A DNA stretch of 64,000 nucleotides from the NCBI GenBank assembly GCA_903877645.1, contig CAIRES010000048.1, forward strand, positions 102,783 to 166,782, written 5' to 3'. Under the pieces are notes generated by a model, which was given only the letters and a program-made list of their open reading frames with translations, ran no database searches and had not been told where the DNA came from. Of this stretch, positions 43,120 through 52,289 are shown in pieces (within the stretch, counting starts at the first letter, position 1; each line of letters opens with the position of its first letter). Source of the stretch: an uncultured Bacteroidota bacterium (GTDB lineage Bacteria; Bacteroidota; Bacteroidia; Chitinophagales; Chitinophagaceae). A program made the position numbers and the translations under genes.

Positions 43120-43776
43120 ATGAAAGTAAGAGCGATCATCACAGGTGTTACAGGAATGGTAGGCGAGGGAGTGCTGCACGAATGCCTGCTGCATCCCGAT
43201 GTGGAGCAGGTGCTCGTGATCACCCGCAAACCAACCGGCACCACCCACCCCAAGCTCAGAGAAGTGTTGCATTCTGACTTCATGAACCTCGCACCCATCG
43301 CCGCCGAGATGAAGGGCTACAACGCCTGTTACTTCTGCCTCGGTGTTACATCGGTGGGGAAGAAGGAACCCGAATACACTATGCTCACTTACGACCTCAC
43401 CCTGCACTTCGCCAACACCCTTGCCGGACAGAGCCCTGATGCCACCTTCTGCTATGTCTCCGGTGCCGGAACCGATAGCACAGAAAAAGGTAAGAGCATG
43501 TGGGCGCGTGTAAAAGGCCGTACCGAGAACGACTTGATGCGCCTGTTTCCTAAAGCATATATGTTTCGCCCGGGATACATGGAGGCTACACCGGGTATGA
43601 AGCACACCAACAAATACTACAAGTACTTCGCCTGGCTCATACCCATACTCAAAGTGGTAGCGCCCAATACCGGCTGCACCCTGCGCGAAGTAGGCATCGC
43701 CATGATACACGCTGCCACCCGCGGCTATTCCTCACACATCATAGAGGTAAAAGACATTAAGGAGTTAGCTAAATAA
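43120..43776 (+). CDS. NAD(P)-binding Rossmann-fold (atypical SDR) protein
   Basis: 218 aa. Rossmann motif TGVTGMVGEG (GxxGxxG, residues ~8-17), LVITRKP, CYFCLGVTSVG and YVSGAGTDST, followed by a region with Lys (VKGRTEND) typical of atypical short-chain dehydrogenases, the HTATIP2/NmrA-like set. The classic YxxxK is absent. Substrate unknown. Monocistronic, with a TAnnTTTG promoter next to copy A of the repeat. It is followed by 148 bp in which I see no feature. Confidence 0.75.
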   Translation: MKVRAIITGVTGMVGEGVLHECLLHPDVEQVLVITRKPTGTTHPKLREVLHSDFMNLAPIAAEMKGYNACYFCLGVTSVGKKEPEYTMLTYDLTLHFANTLAGQSPDATFCYVSGAGTDSTEKGKSMWARVKGRTENDLMRLFPKAYMFRPGYMEATPGMKHTNKYYKYFAWLIPILKVVAPNTGCTLREVGIAMIHAATRGYSSHIIEVKDIKELAK

Positions 43777-43924
43777 TAGAAAGTCGTTAGTAGCGTTCAA
43801 AGCTCACTATAATTCGAAAGAATGGGTTATTGTTCTTAAAGTAGTCTCAGTGATCGTCTGATGGATCTCGGTGAGCCTCCGAACCATGATACGGTTGAGG
43901 GCAACCCGCACAGAAAATAAGAAA

Positions 43925-44590
43925 TCATTTTAATGTTTTCGCCGTCCCCTTACTTGCGTGCTTAAACGCCAGCCGGTAATGCAGCCCACCGGCTATATGG
44001 AACAATGCAATGGTTTCTTTTCCGTTGGCATTGGAATACCCGGAGACGTCGGGCATATCCAGGTTGATGAATGCCGCACCACCACAGCCTTGTAAATTGA
44101 GGCAGATCCCATTCCATATATTGTAGTCTATAGACAGGCGGAACTCTAATAGCAGGCCGCCGCCATTGGTGGATGTGCCGGTTGGGGTATAGTCGCAACC
44201 GGTCACTATGCTTTTGCCTGCCATCAGTTGTGGCGATACGGTGATACGGCCGGAGGTGTGCTCGCTACCGGCATACACATATAGGTTGGTCATAGGGTGG
44301 GAGTAATAAAAATCGCCGGGTACAATACCCGAAAGCGGCAGTACATAGCTATCGAACCCGATGCCTGCCAGCAGCACTTTATTAAAGCGGTATGATAGTG
44401 TGAATATACTACCGGTGCCCGTGACCTCGGAATACATGCCCGAGGTATAGCCGCTGAAAGAATACGTAGCGCGCGAGCCGGTATAGCGCTCAGATATTTT
44501 ATAAAAGTTAGGCCCATAATCAGCGCCAACTTCCAGTTGTGCCTGTGCCATCACGGGCAGCGCGAGTAATACTATAAGCAGGTTTTTCAT
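43925..44590 (-). CDS. Predicted outer-membrane beta-barrel protein
   Basis: 221 aa. Signal peptide (LLIVLLALPVMAQAQ), then amphipathic strands rich in Gly/Tyr/Ser (EVGADYGPNFYKISERY, GSIFTLSYRFNKVLLAGIGF, ...IALFHIAGGLHYRLAF). Looks like an 8- to 10-strand porin-type barrel common in Bacteroidota. The Lys-rich last residues (KHASKGTAKTLK) are odd for a barrel end. No specific family assigned. Confidence 0.6.
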   Translation of the reverse strand: MKNLLIVLLALPVMAQAQLEVGADYGPNFYKISERYTGSRATYSFSGYTSGMYSEVTGTGSIFTLSYRFNKVLLAGIGFDSYVLPLSGIVPGDFYYSHPMTNLYVYAGSEHTSGRITVSPQLMAGKSIVTGCDYTPTGTSTNGGGLLLEFRLSIDYNIWNGICLNLQGCGGAAFINLDMPDVSGYSNANGKETIALFHIAGGLHYRLAFKHASKGTAKTLK

Positions 44591-44748
44591 AAGGTAGGAC
44601 GAAAATAGAAATACCTGCGGGAAATGTGAAATTTTTTCACCTGTTCGAAAAATTGTTTGGTGACAGCATCTAATCTTGTAACTTTATTTTAAATGAACCC
44701 AAGCTATTGAGTGTAATGCCCGTCTATTTATAGAGTAATTACCCATCA

Positions 44749-46101
44749 ATGAACTTTATGAAAAATACCATTGCCCTAATATTCCTGATTTTACTCGCCT
44801 ACGGCGTAAAAGCGCAGATCATTACAACTATTGTGGGTGGCGGTACCAGCGGCTTAGGAGATGGAGGACCATCCGTGGATTGTGAGCTATTTGCTCCATA
44901 TGGTATAGCTGTGGATAATGTAGGGAATATTTACATCGCAGATAGGGGGCATAATATTATCCGTAAAGTAGATGCAGCAGGTATTATTACTACTATTGCA
45001 GGTACAGGAGGAACGGGCTATACCGGAAATGGCGGGCCGGCTACTGCGGCCACCATGCGTACCCCAAATGCCGTTGCTGCAGACAATACAGGCAATGTAT
45101 ATTTCTCAGACAGGTTTAATAATTGCATCCGTAAAATAGATGTAGCAGGTATCATTACCACAATTGCCGGAGATGGTATGCAGGGCTGCACAGGGGATGG
45201 CGGACCAGCTACGGCGGCTGAATTTTTTGGTGTTTCGTTTATGAAATTTGATGGGCATGGCAACCTGTATATCAGCGACGTATATAATAACCGCATCAGG
45301 AAAATCAATAGTGCAGGTATCATTAGTACAGTTGCGGGAATAGGTACCGGTTCATTAACAGAAGTAGACAGTGGTGATGGTGGGCTAGCTACAGATGCAT
45401 CTTTAGGTGGGCCGAGCGGTCTTGCGCTGGATAATGCAGGTAATCTATATTTTACGGAATACTATACACATAATATACGTAAGATAAATAGTATGGGTAT
45501 TATTACCACCATTGCTGGCAATGACACTGCGGGATACAGAGGAGATGGAGGTGCTGCAACAACTGCTGAGTTTTACAACCCGACTGATATCGCAATTGAC
45601 CCTGTCGGTAATTTGGATATTACAGATGCACATAATGGCAGATTAAGACAAATAAATATTGACGGCCAAATCAATACCATTGCGGGAACCGGGATAAACG
45701 GGTTTAGCGGCGATGGAGGGGATGCAACATTGGCTGAATTTGATGGACCCGTAAGTGTCGCTGTAGACCCTTCCGGTTCTATTTATATATCTGATCTTGG
45801 AAATAGCCGAATCAGATATATCCGCAACACAGTTGCAGTAAAAACTGTAGACCAGCTGCAAGATAATCTGTCCGTTTATCCCAATCCCTCTGATGGCGAG
45901 TTTAGGATAATGGTATCATCAAAAACGCCAAGTCCGCTTTCCATAGCCATTATTGATGAGTTGGGCAGAACGATCAGGCAAATACCCGCAATCACCAACG
46001 AAACGATCACAGTAAAGGAAAACATCCCACCGGGCACGTACTTCGTATGTGTGAAGGACGAAACAAATGCGGTAAAAATGACCAGGTTATTGATCAGGTA
46101 A
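44749..46101 (+). CDS. Secreted NHL-repeat protein with T9SS sorting domain (6 blades)
   Basis: 450 aa. Signal peptide to VKAQ, six NHL-type repeats (GNIYIADRGH, GNVYFSDRFN, GNLYISDVYN, GNLYFTEYYT, GNLDITDAHN, GSIYISDLGN), then a T9SS type A sorting domain (LSVYPNPSDGEFRI ... GTYFVCVKDETNAVKM). One full six-bladed propeller, exactly half of the 12-repeat paralogue at 23246-25621. Exported and probably surface-attached; ligand unknown. It ends 4 bp before the convergent EGF lipoprotein gene. Confidence 0.9.
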   Translation: MNFMKNTIALIFLILLAYGVKAQIITTIVGGGTSGLGDGGPSVDCELFAPYGIAVDNVGNIYIADRGHNIIRKVDAAGIITTIAGTGGTGYTGNGGPATAATMRTPNAVAADNTGNVYFSDRFNNCIRKIDVAGIITTIAGDGMQGCTGDGGPATAAEFFGVSFMKFDGHGNLYISDVYNNRIRKINSAGIISTVAGIGTGSLTEVDSGDGGLATDASLGGPSGLALDNAGNLYFTEYYTHNIRKINSMGIITTIAGNDTAGYRGDGGAATTAEFYNPTDIAIDPVGNLDITDAHNGRLRQINIDGQINTIAGTGINGFSGDGGDATLAEFDGPVSVAVDPSGSIYISDLGNSRIRYIRNTVAVKTVDQLQDNLSVYPNPSDGEFRIMVSSKTPSPLSIAIIDELGRTIRQIPAITNETITVKENIPPGTYFVCVKDETNAVKMTRLLIR

Positions 46102-46105
46102 CTGC

Positions 46106-46708
46106 TTACTGCAGCGTCATAGAGAAGCTGATGGTATCATTGATCCAGTTGGATGTAGGCGATAAATGCCGCACATAGAACAATGCGGTGATCATAGAGT
46201 CGTTGGTAGAGATAGACCCCTTGCCACCCAGCAACTGGTAATGATCGAACAGCATGTGTGCAGTAGACAACGAATCGATGTAGAAGATGCTGGAATGGAT
46301 ACTATCCATGGTGCAGGTAACCGAGTTGTAATACGGATTGTTTGAAAAATTCTCTATAAAGAAAGTAGTAGGCGTAGCAGACTGCTTCAGGAAAACCGTA
46401 AAATGGCTAACCGTGCTGTCGTGTATTGTAGAGTCGCTGCCCAGGATAGTTTGTGTCATATACCACTGGCCGATATACTTGGTAACAGATGCCGTTTGGC
46501 AATTGTTGCCTTCGTAGCCTGTAGGGCAAATGCAATGCGGGAGGAATGTAGCAGTATCTACACGGCAATATCCATTATTCACACACACATAACCATTGCA
46601 GGTATGAGTACTTGCGCCGGGCTTATTGCACGCGATATACTCAAGGCTAAGGAAACTGAATATGGTCATTAAGGCCCCAATAAGAACCCTGCTTTTTCTA
46701 CTTACCAT
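46106..46708 (-). CDS. Lipoprotein with an EGF-like domain
   Basis: 200 aa. Signal peptide with lipobox EYIACNK (Cys ~27). An EGF-like module with six Cys follows: CNGYVCVNNGYC...CICPTGYEGNNC. The C-terminal ~125 residues look like a beta-barrel lipocalin-type fold (KYIGQWYMTQTILG, TTFFIENFSNNPYYNSVTC). EGF modules are rare in bacteria but recur in Bacteroidota lipoproteins. Probably binds a ligand at the cell surface; function unknown. Confidence 0.75.
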   Translation of the reverse strand: MVSRKSRVLIGALMTIFSFLSLEYIACNKPGASTHTCNGYVCVNNGYCRVDTATFLPHCICPTGYEGNNCQTASVTKYIGQWYMTQTILGSDSTIHDSTVSHFTVFLKQSATPTTFFIENFSNNPYYNSVTCTMDSIHSSIFYIDSLSTAHMLFDHYQLLGGKGSISTNDSMITALFYVRHLSPTSNWINDTISFSMTLQ

Positions 46709-46884
46709 GGCATAAATTTAGTAAAAAATTCCAATTTTAAAATTTACTGCTTGCTAATATGAAGTTATTGTGACCAAAAAGGGATGTTTTACCCTCATTC
46801 CGGCACATCAAACAACCTCCTAACCCCCCTCGCCTGCACACATATCCCACGCTAAAGGGGGAATTACTCATTATATACTATTCA

Positions 46885-48312
46885 CTATACTGTCTTCAGC
46901 TCAGCAACCAGCGATTGCAGCACTTTTTTGGCATCGCCAAACAGCATAGACGTCTTTGGTTTAAAGAACAAATCGTTCTCAATACCTGCATAGCCCGGCT
47001 TCATACTGCGCTTATTTACGATCACATGGTCGGCTTTTTCTACTTCCAGTATCGGCATACCGTATATAGGGCTGGCCGGGTCGTCTTTGGCCGCAGGGTT
47101 CACCACATCATTGGCGCCCAGTATCAGCACCACATTGGTTGTCCCCATCTGGTCGTTGGCGTCTTCCATTTCCAGCAGTTTTTCGTAAGGCACATCGGCC
47201 TCCGCCAAAAGCACATTCATGTGGCCCGGCATACGGCCTGCAACCGGATGGATGCCATAATTGACCTCAACGCCTTTTTCTTCCAGCACTTTTTCCAGCT
47301 CATGACAAATGTGCTGCGCCTGGGCCACCGCCAGGCCATAGCCCGGTATGATGAGCACCTTCTGCGCATATGCCATCAGGGTAGCAGTATCATTAACCGA
47401 AATTTCTTTAAAGGCTCCCTGGTCCTTTGCAGGGCCGCCGGCTGTTGCTTTAGCTCCACCGAAGGAACCGATAAGCACGTTCTTCAGCGAGCGGTTCATG
47501 GCCTTGCACATGAGTATGGTAAGGATAGTACCCGCAGAGCCTACGAGGATACCACCTGTGAGCATCACAGGATTGTTGTAGAGGAAGCCGCCAAAGGCCG
47601 CAGCCACACCTGTGAAGGAGTTGAGCAATGAGATAACCACCGGCATATCGGCACCGCCAATAGGCATTACAAACAGTACACCGTACATAGCTGCCAGTAC
47701 CAATATACCATAGAACAAATAAGGAGAAGTGCTGAACCCACCCACTACCATAATGGAGAGAATGATGATACCTGCGAAAATGAGAAAGTTAATAGCCTGC
47801 CCACCGGGAATGGTCTTGTCTTTCACACGGCCATTGAGCTTGCCCCAGGCGATAACGCTGCCAGCAAAAGATACAGTACCGATGATCATACCCAATACGA
47901 TAATAAGGAACTTGCCCATAGGTGGCATGCTGTCGTTGCGGTATTCTATGAGCGATATAAGCATGGCGCACGCACCACCCATACCATTGAAGAGGCTCAC
48001 CATCTCCGGCATAGCGGTCATCTGCACTTTTTTGGCAGCGAGTGTACCCACGATAGTACCGATAACCAGCGCACTGAAGATCCATACATAATTGTGCAGG
48101 CCTACCGGCTGGCCTTCGCCACCCTTGTACTGGTACAAAAAGATAGTGGCGAAAATAGAAATGATCATACCACCGGCTGCAATAAGATTACCCTTTCGTG
48201 CCGTTTCCGGGTGTGACAACATCTTTAACCCTAAAATAAAAGTGACTGAGCCAATCAAATAGGCTAACAACAACCAGGGATTTGTACTTAATAACTCTTG
48301 AAACTGTTCCAT
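46885..48312 (-). CDS. pntB: NAD(P) transhydrogenase subunit beta
   Basis: 475 aa. Membrane domain with about nine helices (residues ~1-260), then the NADP(H)-binding domain III: IIPGYGLAVAQAQH, VNYGIHPVAGRMPGHMNVLLAEADVPYEKL, ILGANDVVNPAA, and KRSMKPGYAGIENDLFF. With PntA it couples hydride transfer from NADH to NADP+ to proton inflow. It is the last gene of the operon; a four-helix-bundle gene and AAATCCC repeats separate it from the alpha subunits. Downstream, 46709-46884 holds no gene. Confidence 0.95.
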   Translation of the reverse strand: MEQFQELLSTNPWLLLAYLIGSVTFILGLKMLSHPETARKGNLIAAGGMIISIFATIFLYQYKGGEGQPVGLHNYVWIFSALVIGTIVGTLAAKKVQMTAMPEMVSLFNGMGGACAMLISLIEYRNDSMPPMGKFLIIVLGMIIGTVSFAGSVIAWGKLNGRVKDKTIPGGQAINFLIFAGIIILSIMVVGGFSTSPYLFYGILVLAAMYGVLFVMPIGGADMPVVISLLNSFTGVAAAFGGFLYNNPVMLTGGILVGSAGTILTILMCKAMNRSLKNVLIGSFGGAKATAGGPAKDQGAFKEISVNDTATLMAYAQKVLIIPGYGLAVAQAQHICHELEKVLEEKGVEVNYGIHPVAGRMPGHMNVLLAEADVPYEKLLEMEDANDQMGTTNVVLILGANDVVNPAAKDDPASPIYGMPILEVEKADHVIVNKRSMKPGYAGIENDLFFKPKTSMLFGDAKKVLQSLVAELKTV

Positions 48313-48404
48313 TTTTTTTAAATTTCAAATCCCCAAATCCAAATCCCAAAATCCAAAGTTTAAATTCCAAATCTCAAATCGTAAATTCAGAGATTCAAAC
48401 CTGG
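48311..48404. repeat. AAATCCCAAATTCC-type degenerate repeat, site 2
   Basis: A run of about 8 degenerate units (AAATCCCCAAATCC, AAATCCCAAAATCC, AAATTCCAAATC, and so on) between pntB and the four-helix-bundle gene. The complementary version lies on the other side of that gene at 48795-48858. Confidence 0.8.
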
Positions 48405-48414
48405 AAATTTCAGG

Positions 48415-48774
48415 CTATTTGTTTACGGGGTTTAGTTTATTAATTATTGCCGAAAATATTTTTCTTAATTCTGCTACTTCTTGTTTTAACGTATTTATTT
48501 TTACTTCGTCTTCAACTTCAAAATATTCTAACCAATAGGCTGTTTCTTTTGCCTCTTTTCTTGATATCCTGAGTTTGTGCAACAAATCCTGCTTTCCCAA
48601 GTTCTCATTTGCCTCTATGTAGTTTGCACCTATTGAGGAAGATGAGCGAATGATCTGCTGAATATACACCCTGTTTATTACATCTTGTTTTATTGTCCTG
48701 CAAAAATCTCTTACACATTTACCAAATTTTAAACACCTCAATTCTAATTCATTCATATCCATAACGCACCCCAT
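48415..48774 (-). CDS. Four-helix-bundle protein (23S rRNA IVP/Avd-like)
   Basis: 119 aa. Matches the small four-helix-bundle family once called S23/intervening-sequence protein: LRCLKFGKCVRDFC, YIQQIIRSSSSIGANYIEANE, LLHKLRISRKEAKETAYWLEYF. Related to the Avd protein of diversity-generating retroelements, but no reverse transcriptase or template repeat is nearby. Start may be at 48774 or internally at ATG 48756 (MNELELRC). It sits inside the transhydrogenase operon, flanked on both sides by inverted AAATCCC repeats, which suggests a mobile cassette. Confidence 0.82.
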   Translation of the reverse strand: MGCVMDMNELELRCLKFGKCVRDFCRTIKQDVINRVYIQQIIRSSSSIGANYIEANENLGKQDLLHKLRISRKEAKETAYWLEYFEVEDEVKINTLKQEVAELRKIFSAIINKLNPVNK

Positions 48775-48794
48775 TTTTATTAAACTACTGCTTT

Positions 48795-48858
48795 GGAATT
48801 TGTTTTTTGTTTTTTGGAATTTAAAACTGGATTTTGGATTTTGGTATTTGGTATTTAA
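48795..48858. repeat. AAATCCCAAATTCC-type degenerate repeat, site 3 (inverted relative to site 2)
   Basis: Units read TTTGGAATTTG, TTTTGGAATTT, GGATTTTGGATTTTGG, TATTTGGTATTT. They are complementary in sense to site 2 across the four-helix-bundle gene. Confidence 0.75.
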
Positions 48859-49172
48859 CCTTTCTTTTTCTTTTTACCAAACATTTCCAGCATACGATCT
48901 GTAACCACAAAGCCACCCACGACATTCAGCGTACCGAGTATTACTGCGAGGAAACCCAGCACAAGCGACACATAGTCGCCCTCATGAGCTGAGCCCATAA
49001 CGATGATAGCGCCTATGATGACCACACCATGTATGGCGTTGGCGCCGCTCATGAGCGGAGTATGCAGCACTGCCGGCACGCGGGAGATGACCTCTATACC
49101 GAGGAAGATGGACAATATGACAATAGTGATGAGGTGATAATTGCCATTAAAAAAACTGGTTACCTGTTCCAT
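48855..49172 (-). CDS. pntA2: NAD(P) transhydrogenase subunit alpha, membrane part (PntAb)
   Basis: 105 aa with three or four hydrophobic helices: LITIVILSIFLGIEVISRVPAVLHTPLMSGANAIHGVVIIGAII...YVSLVLGFLAVILGTLNVVGGFVVTDRMLEMF. This is domain II of the alpha subunit, encoded separately as in many bacteria with a three-part transhydrogenase. The Lys-rich end (KKKKKG) faces the cytoplasm. It lies 38 nt after pntA on the same strand. Confidence 0.93.
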   Translation of the reverse strand: MEQVTSFFNGNYHLITIVILSIFLGIEVISRVPAVLHTPLMSGANAIHGVVIIGAIIVMGSAHEGDYVSLVLGFLAVILGTLNVVGGFVVTDRMLEMFGKKKKKG

Positions 49173-49210
49173 ATATTATTCAGAATGTTTTAGGAAAATT
49201 ATTTTCGGAA

Positions 49211-50335
49211 TTAGCTGTTTACGGTCATTAGCGCATTCACGCGGTCGTTAACGATCTTGCCATCGTGCGTGATGCAGGTACCCTTTACGAGGTCGTCCTC
49301 AAAGTTCAGGTTCAGGCCGCCGTCCTTATCAACGATGAGCTTGGTGAAGTTGAGCACGTTCTTGGAATACAGCTTGCTGGCATCGGCTTGTGCAGTAGCA
49401 GCCAGGGCTGAGTTGCCTATGATGGCTACGCCATTGTGCATAACGGTCTTATCGTTTTCGGTAAGATCGGTATTGCCGCCGGTTACAGATGCTATATCTA
49501 TGATCACAGAGCCTGCGCGCATATCCTCTATCATCGCCTTAGTGATGAGTATAGGGGCTTTGCGGCCGGGTATCTGCGCGGTGGTGATGATGATATCTGA
49601 TTTCTTAGCGTGCTCGTGTATTTTATCGCGCTGCCTGTTCTGGAAGTCTTCGCTCTGCTCTACGGCATAGCCGCCGGCTTTTGAGGCATCGGCGGCGCCT
49701 TCTACTTCTACAAATTTGGCACCGAGGCTCATTACTTCTTCCTTCACTGCCGGGCGGGTATCAAATACCTCTACCACTGCTCCCAGCCTTTTGGCCGTAG
49801 CAATAGCCTGCAGGCCTGCCACACCTGCACCCAGTATCAGTACCTTGGCGGGCGGAATGCTGCCTGCTGCCGTCATGAACATGGGGAAATACCGGCTGTA
49901 AGAAGTTGCGGCGAGCAATACCGCCTTATAACCGGCGATATTGGCCTGCGAACTGAGCACATCCATAGACTGCGCCCGCGTGGTGCGGGGTATGGTATCA
50001 AGGCTGAAAACGGTATGACCCTTCTCCGCCCACTCCTGCATTTTCTGTGTATGGAACAATGGCTGAAAAACACCCATCAATACTGCACCGGGCTTTGCGT
50101 TGCCGATGCATGAGGTATGGATAGCCATTACCACATCGGCAGACGAGCGTATCTCGTCTCCACTCTTCAGCACTGCGCCGGCAGTGGTATAGGCGCTATC
50201 GCTGTAAAAAGCAGTATCACCTGCCCCTGTCTCCACCCATACGGTCACGTTCAATTTTACGAAGGCTGCCACCACCTCAGGTACAAGCGATACGCGCGTC
50301 TCCGGCGCATGCTCCTTCAAAACACCTATGATCAT
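49211..50335 (-). CDS. pntA: NAD(P) transhydrogenase subunit alpha, NAD(H)-binding part
   Basis: 374 aa. Alanine-dehydrogenase/PNT fold: IIGVLKEHAPETRVSLVPEVV at the start, the NAD motif VLILGAGVAGLQAIATAKRLGAVVEVFDTRP, and DIIITTAQIPGRKAPILITKAMI. First gene of the split operon pntA-pntA2-(four-helix bundle)-pntB. The complex supplies NADPH for biosynthesis and redox defence. No clear promoter box close to the start. Confidence 0.95.
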   Translation of the reverse strand: MIIGVLKEHAPETRVSLVPEVVAAFVKLNVTVWVETGAGDTAFYSDSAYTTAGAVLKSGDEIRSSADVVMAIHTSCIGNAKPGAVLMGVFQPLFHTQKMQEWAEKGHTVFSLDTIPRTTRAQSMDVLSSQANIAGYKAVLLAATSYSRYFPMFMTAAGSIPPAKVLILGAGVAGLQAIATAKRLGAVVEVFDTRPAVKEEVMSLGAKFVEVEGAADASKAGGYAVEQSEDFQNRQRDKIHEHAKKSDIIITTAQIPGRKAPILITKAMIEDMRAGSVIIDIASVTGGNTDLTENDKTVMHNGVAIIGNSALAATAQADASKLYSKNVLNFTKLIVDKDGGLNLNFEDDLVKGTCITHDGKIVNDRVNALMTVNS

Positions 50336-50431
50336 CTATTATCCAGAATAACGATTAAGAAAGGTGTAAAATAGCCTTTTCTTTTAAAAAACCAAAATTT
50401 GTAATGTAAAATGGGTGGTATATGAACCGAA

Positions 50432-51940
50432 TTATTTGCCCAACTTATACAATACATACCCGTTAGCGATATTCACGCTATCAGTAGGGTTGGCCAGAGC
50501 CAGGTAGGCACGAAAGAAATCTCCGTTAATTCCGTACATATTCAGCACATAGTCTACATGCATACTATCGCATACCCGCTTGTTCTCTTCCACCGACATC
50601 TGCCATGCATATATCATGTATTTTTTGTCGGTATAAAGAGTAAGGAACCGGGGGCCTGCACAAAGGATCACATCGGTATCGCTAATGTGGGTGGATAGAT
50701 AACTGAATGCCTGGTAGTCCTGCTTTTGCGGCGCGCCGCCGGGCAGGTCCTTCTCGGCTTTTTTTATGTACGCACTGCCTATATACAGGCAAAGGGCTGT
50801 AATGCCCAGCCCTATATACCGGAGCCTGATGCGGGTAAGTACGGGCAGGACCTTAGCTAATACCGTATAGCAATAGTAATACAGGATAGATATGGCCGGC
50901 ATGAAGAAGCGGGTATCGTGCACCAGGTAGCTGACGATGAGCCCGCAGGAGAGTACAAAGAAAATATCATCGAACGACAGCCGCCGGGATACGGAATACA
51001 GGAAACCTGCAACACACATAGCCAGGGCGGCGCCCTGTATGACGGCGGCTATTGCGGTATCTATACCGGCATCTGCTTCGTAATAAAAGGGCCTTTGTAT
51101 TGCCTCCGGCAGAAAGCCGGCATTTTCATCGATCATGTGGCCAATGCCATTGTGCAGGCTGTGCAGCAGGTAATCAGAGTAAAAGCCTGCAGCAGGGGTA
51201 GGGCAATAAAAAACTACTTTATACAGAAATAAGGTGAGCAATACGCTGCCGGCAATAATATATACAGATGGCATCAGTGATGCGCGGTCGAAATATATCT
51301 TTCTGCGGGCAATGCTTTCTTTGATAAACGCCAGCAACAGGTATATACCTTCTGCCACAATAACCAGTACGGATTGTGTGCGGGTGAGCATGGCCATACT
51401 GGCAAAGAGCACCAGCAGCAGTATTCTGTACCACGGAAAGGTTTTCGAATTCCTGAAGATCATGTATAGCAGGATAAGGAGCATATTGGGCATATCTGAG
51501 AATATGCATTGCTTATGGTCCAGTATCATGTAGCTGTATACCACCAATATAGAGATGCAGATGGCGGCCAGCCGGCTCATATACTTGCGCATGTACTCAA
51601 AAAAACTGAACGCAAGGATGACTGTAAGTATGGTGTTGAAATAGCAAAGGGGCCGTATAGCTATGCCGAACATTTTGACCACGGGGGCAATGAGCAGCGG
51701 AAAGCCCGGCGGGTATTGCGGTGGCGCATAAATATTATTGTAGGGATTGAAGATATAGCCCGAAAGGTAGTAGGGCTTGCCTTCGGCTATATTTTTTGCT
51801 TCTTTTATGTATTGGGCAAAATCATCACCGCCAATTTCGTGGGTACTATGAATATTTAAAAAAAACAGAGGGATGCAGCATACGAGCAGTACGATATAAT
51901 AAATATTTTTACTCACAAATGTTTGCGTAGGCGCGGCCAT
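50432..51940 (-). CDS. GT39/ArnT-like polytopic glycosyltransferase
   Basis: 502 aa with about a dozen hydrophobic segments. The first periplasmic loop has the acidic pair expected for GT-C enzymes (IGGDDFAQYIKEAKNIAEGKPYY) and APPQYPPGFPLLIAPVVKMFG. It should transfer a sugar from a polyprenyl-phosphate donor outside the inner membrane. Start set at ATG 51940, 30 nt inside the longest frame. Only loosely similar to the enzyme at 8147. Divergent from the DciA-like gene, 67 bp away. Confidence 0.72.
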   Translation of the reverse strand: MAAPTQTFVSKNIYYIVLLVCCIPLFFLNIHSTHEIGGDDFAQYIKEAKNIAEGKPYYLSGYIFNPYNNIYAPPQYPPGFPLLIAPVVKMFGIAIRPLCYFNTILTVILAFSFFEYMRKYMSRLAAICISILVVYSYMILDHKQCIFSDMPNMLLILLYMIFRNSKTFPWYRILLLVLFASMAMLTRTQSVLVIVAEGIYLLLAFIKESIARRKIYFDRASLMPSVYIIAGSVLLTLFLYKVVFYCPTPAAGFYSDYLLHSLHNGIGHMIDENAGFLPEAIQRPFYYEADAGIDTAIAAVIQGAALAMCVAGFLYSVSRRLSFDDIFFVLSCGLIVSYLVHDTRFFMPAISILYYYCYTVLAKVLPVLTRIRLRYIGLGITALCLYIGSAYIKKAEKDLPGGAPQKQDYQAFSYLSTHISDTDVILCAGPRFLTLYTDKKYMIYAWQMSVEENKRVCDSMHVDYVLNMYGINGDFFRAYLALANPTDSVNIANGYVLYKLGK

Positions 51941-52007
51941 AGAATTACTCAAGTGGTGTGGAAAAGGCAAAGCGAAGCTATAATAATTTCTTTAACTTGC
52001 ACCTGCT

Positions 52008-52289
52008 ATGGGATCGTATAGTATAGGCGAAGCGCTGAATATGGTGCTCGAAAAATCTTTCTGGAAGCAAAAAATAGTGGAGCTCCGCATGCGCGAGGAG
52101 TGGGAGACCATTGTGGGCAAAACCATCTCCAAATACACCCGCAACATCAATCTCTTCAACCGTGTACTTACCATATATACCGATGTTGCCCCACTGAAGC
52201 AGGAACTATTGCTGGGCAAAGAACAACTGATGGCCACCATCAATGAATACTTTGCCGATAAGGTGGTGATAGAGATCGTCATTAAATAA
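52008..52289 (+). CDS. DUF721/DciA-family protein
   Basis: 93 aa. DUF721 signature: IGEALNMVLEKSFWKQKIVELRMREEWETIVGKTISKYTRNINLFNRVLTIYTDVAPLKQELLLGKEQLMATINEYF. DciA is the replicative-helicase operator that helps load DnaB in bacteria lacking DnaC/DnaI. Bacteroidota members are short, as here. Monocistronic and followed directly by repeat sequence. Confidence 0.85.
   Translation: MGSYSIGEALNMVLEKSFWKQKIVELRMREEWETIVGKTISKYTRNINLFNRVLTIYTDVAPLKQELLLGKEQLMATINEYFADKVVIEIVIK

Noticed and set aside
43777..43924. Possible small RNA or gene in the gap after the SDR-like gene
   Set aside because: No promoter box, hairpin or conserved ORF that I could support.
48415..48774. Diversity-generating retroelement (Avd-like protein)
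   Set aside because: No reverse transcriptase, template repeat or variable-repeat gene is visible within the window.
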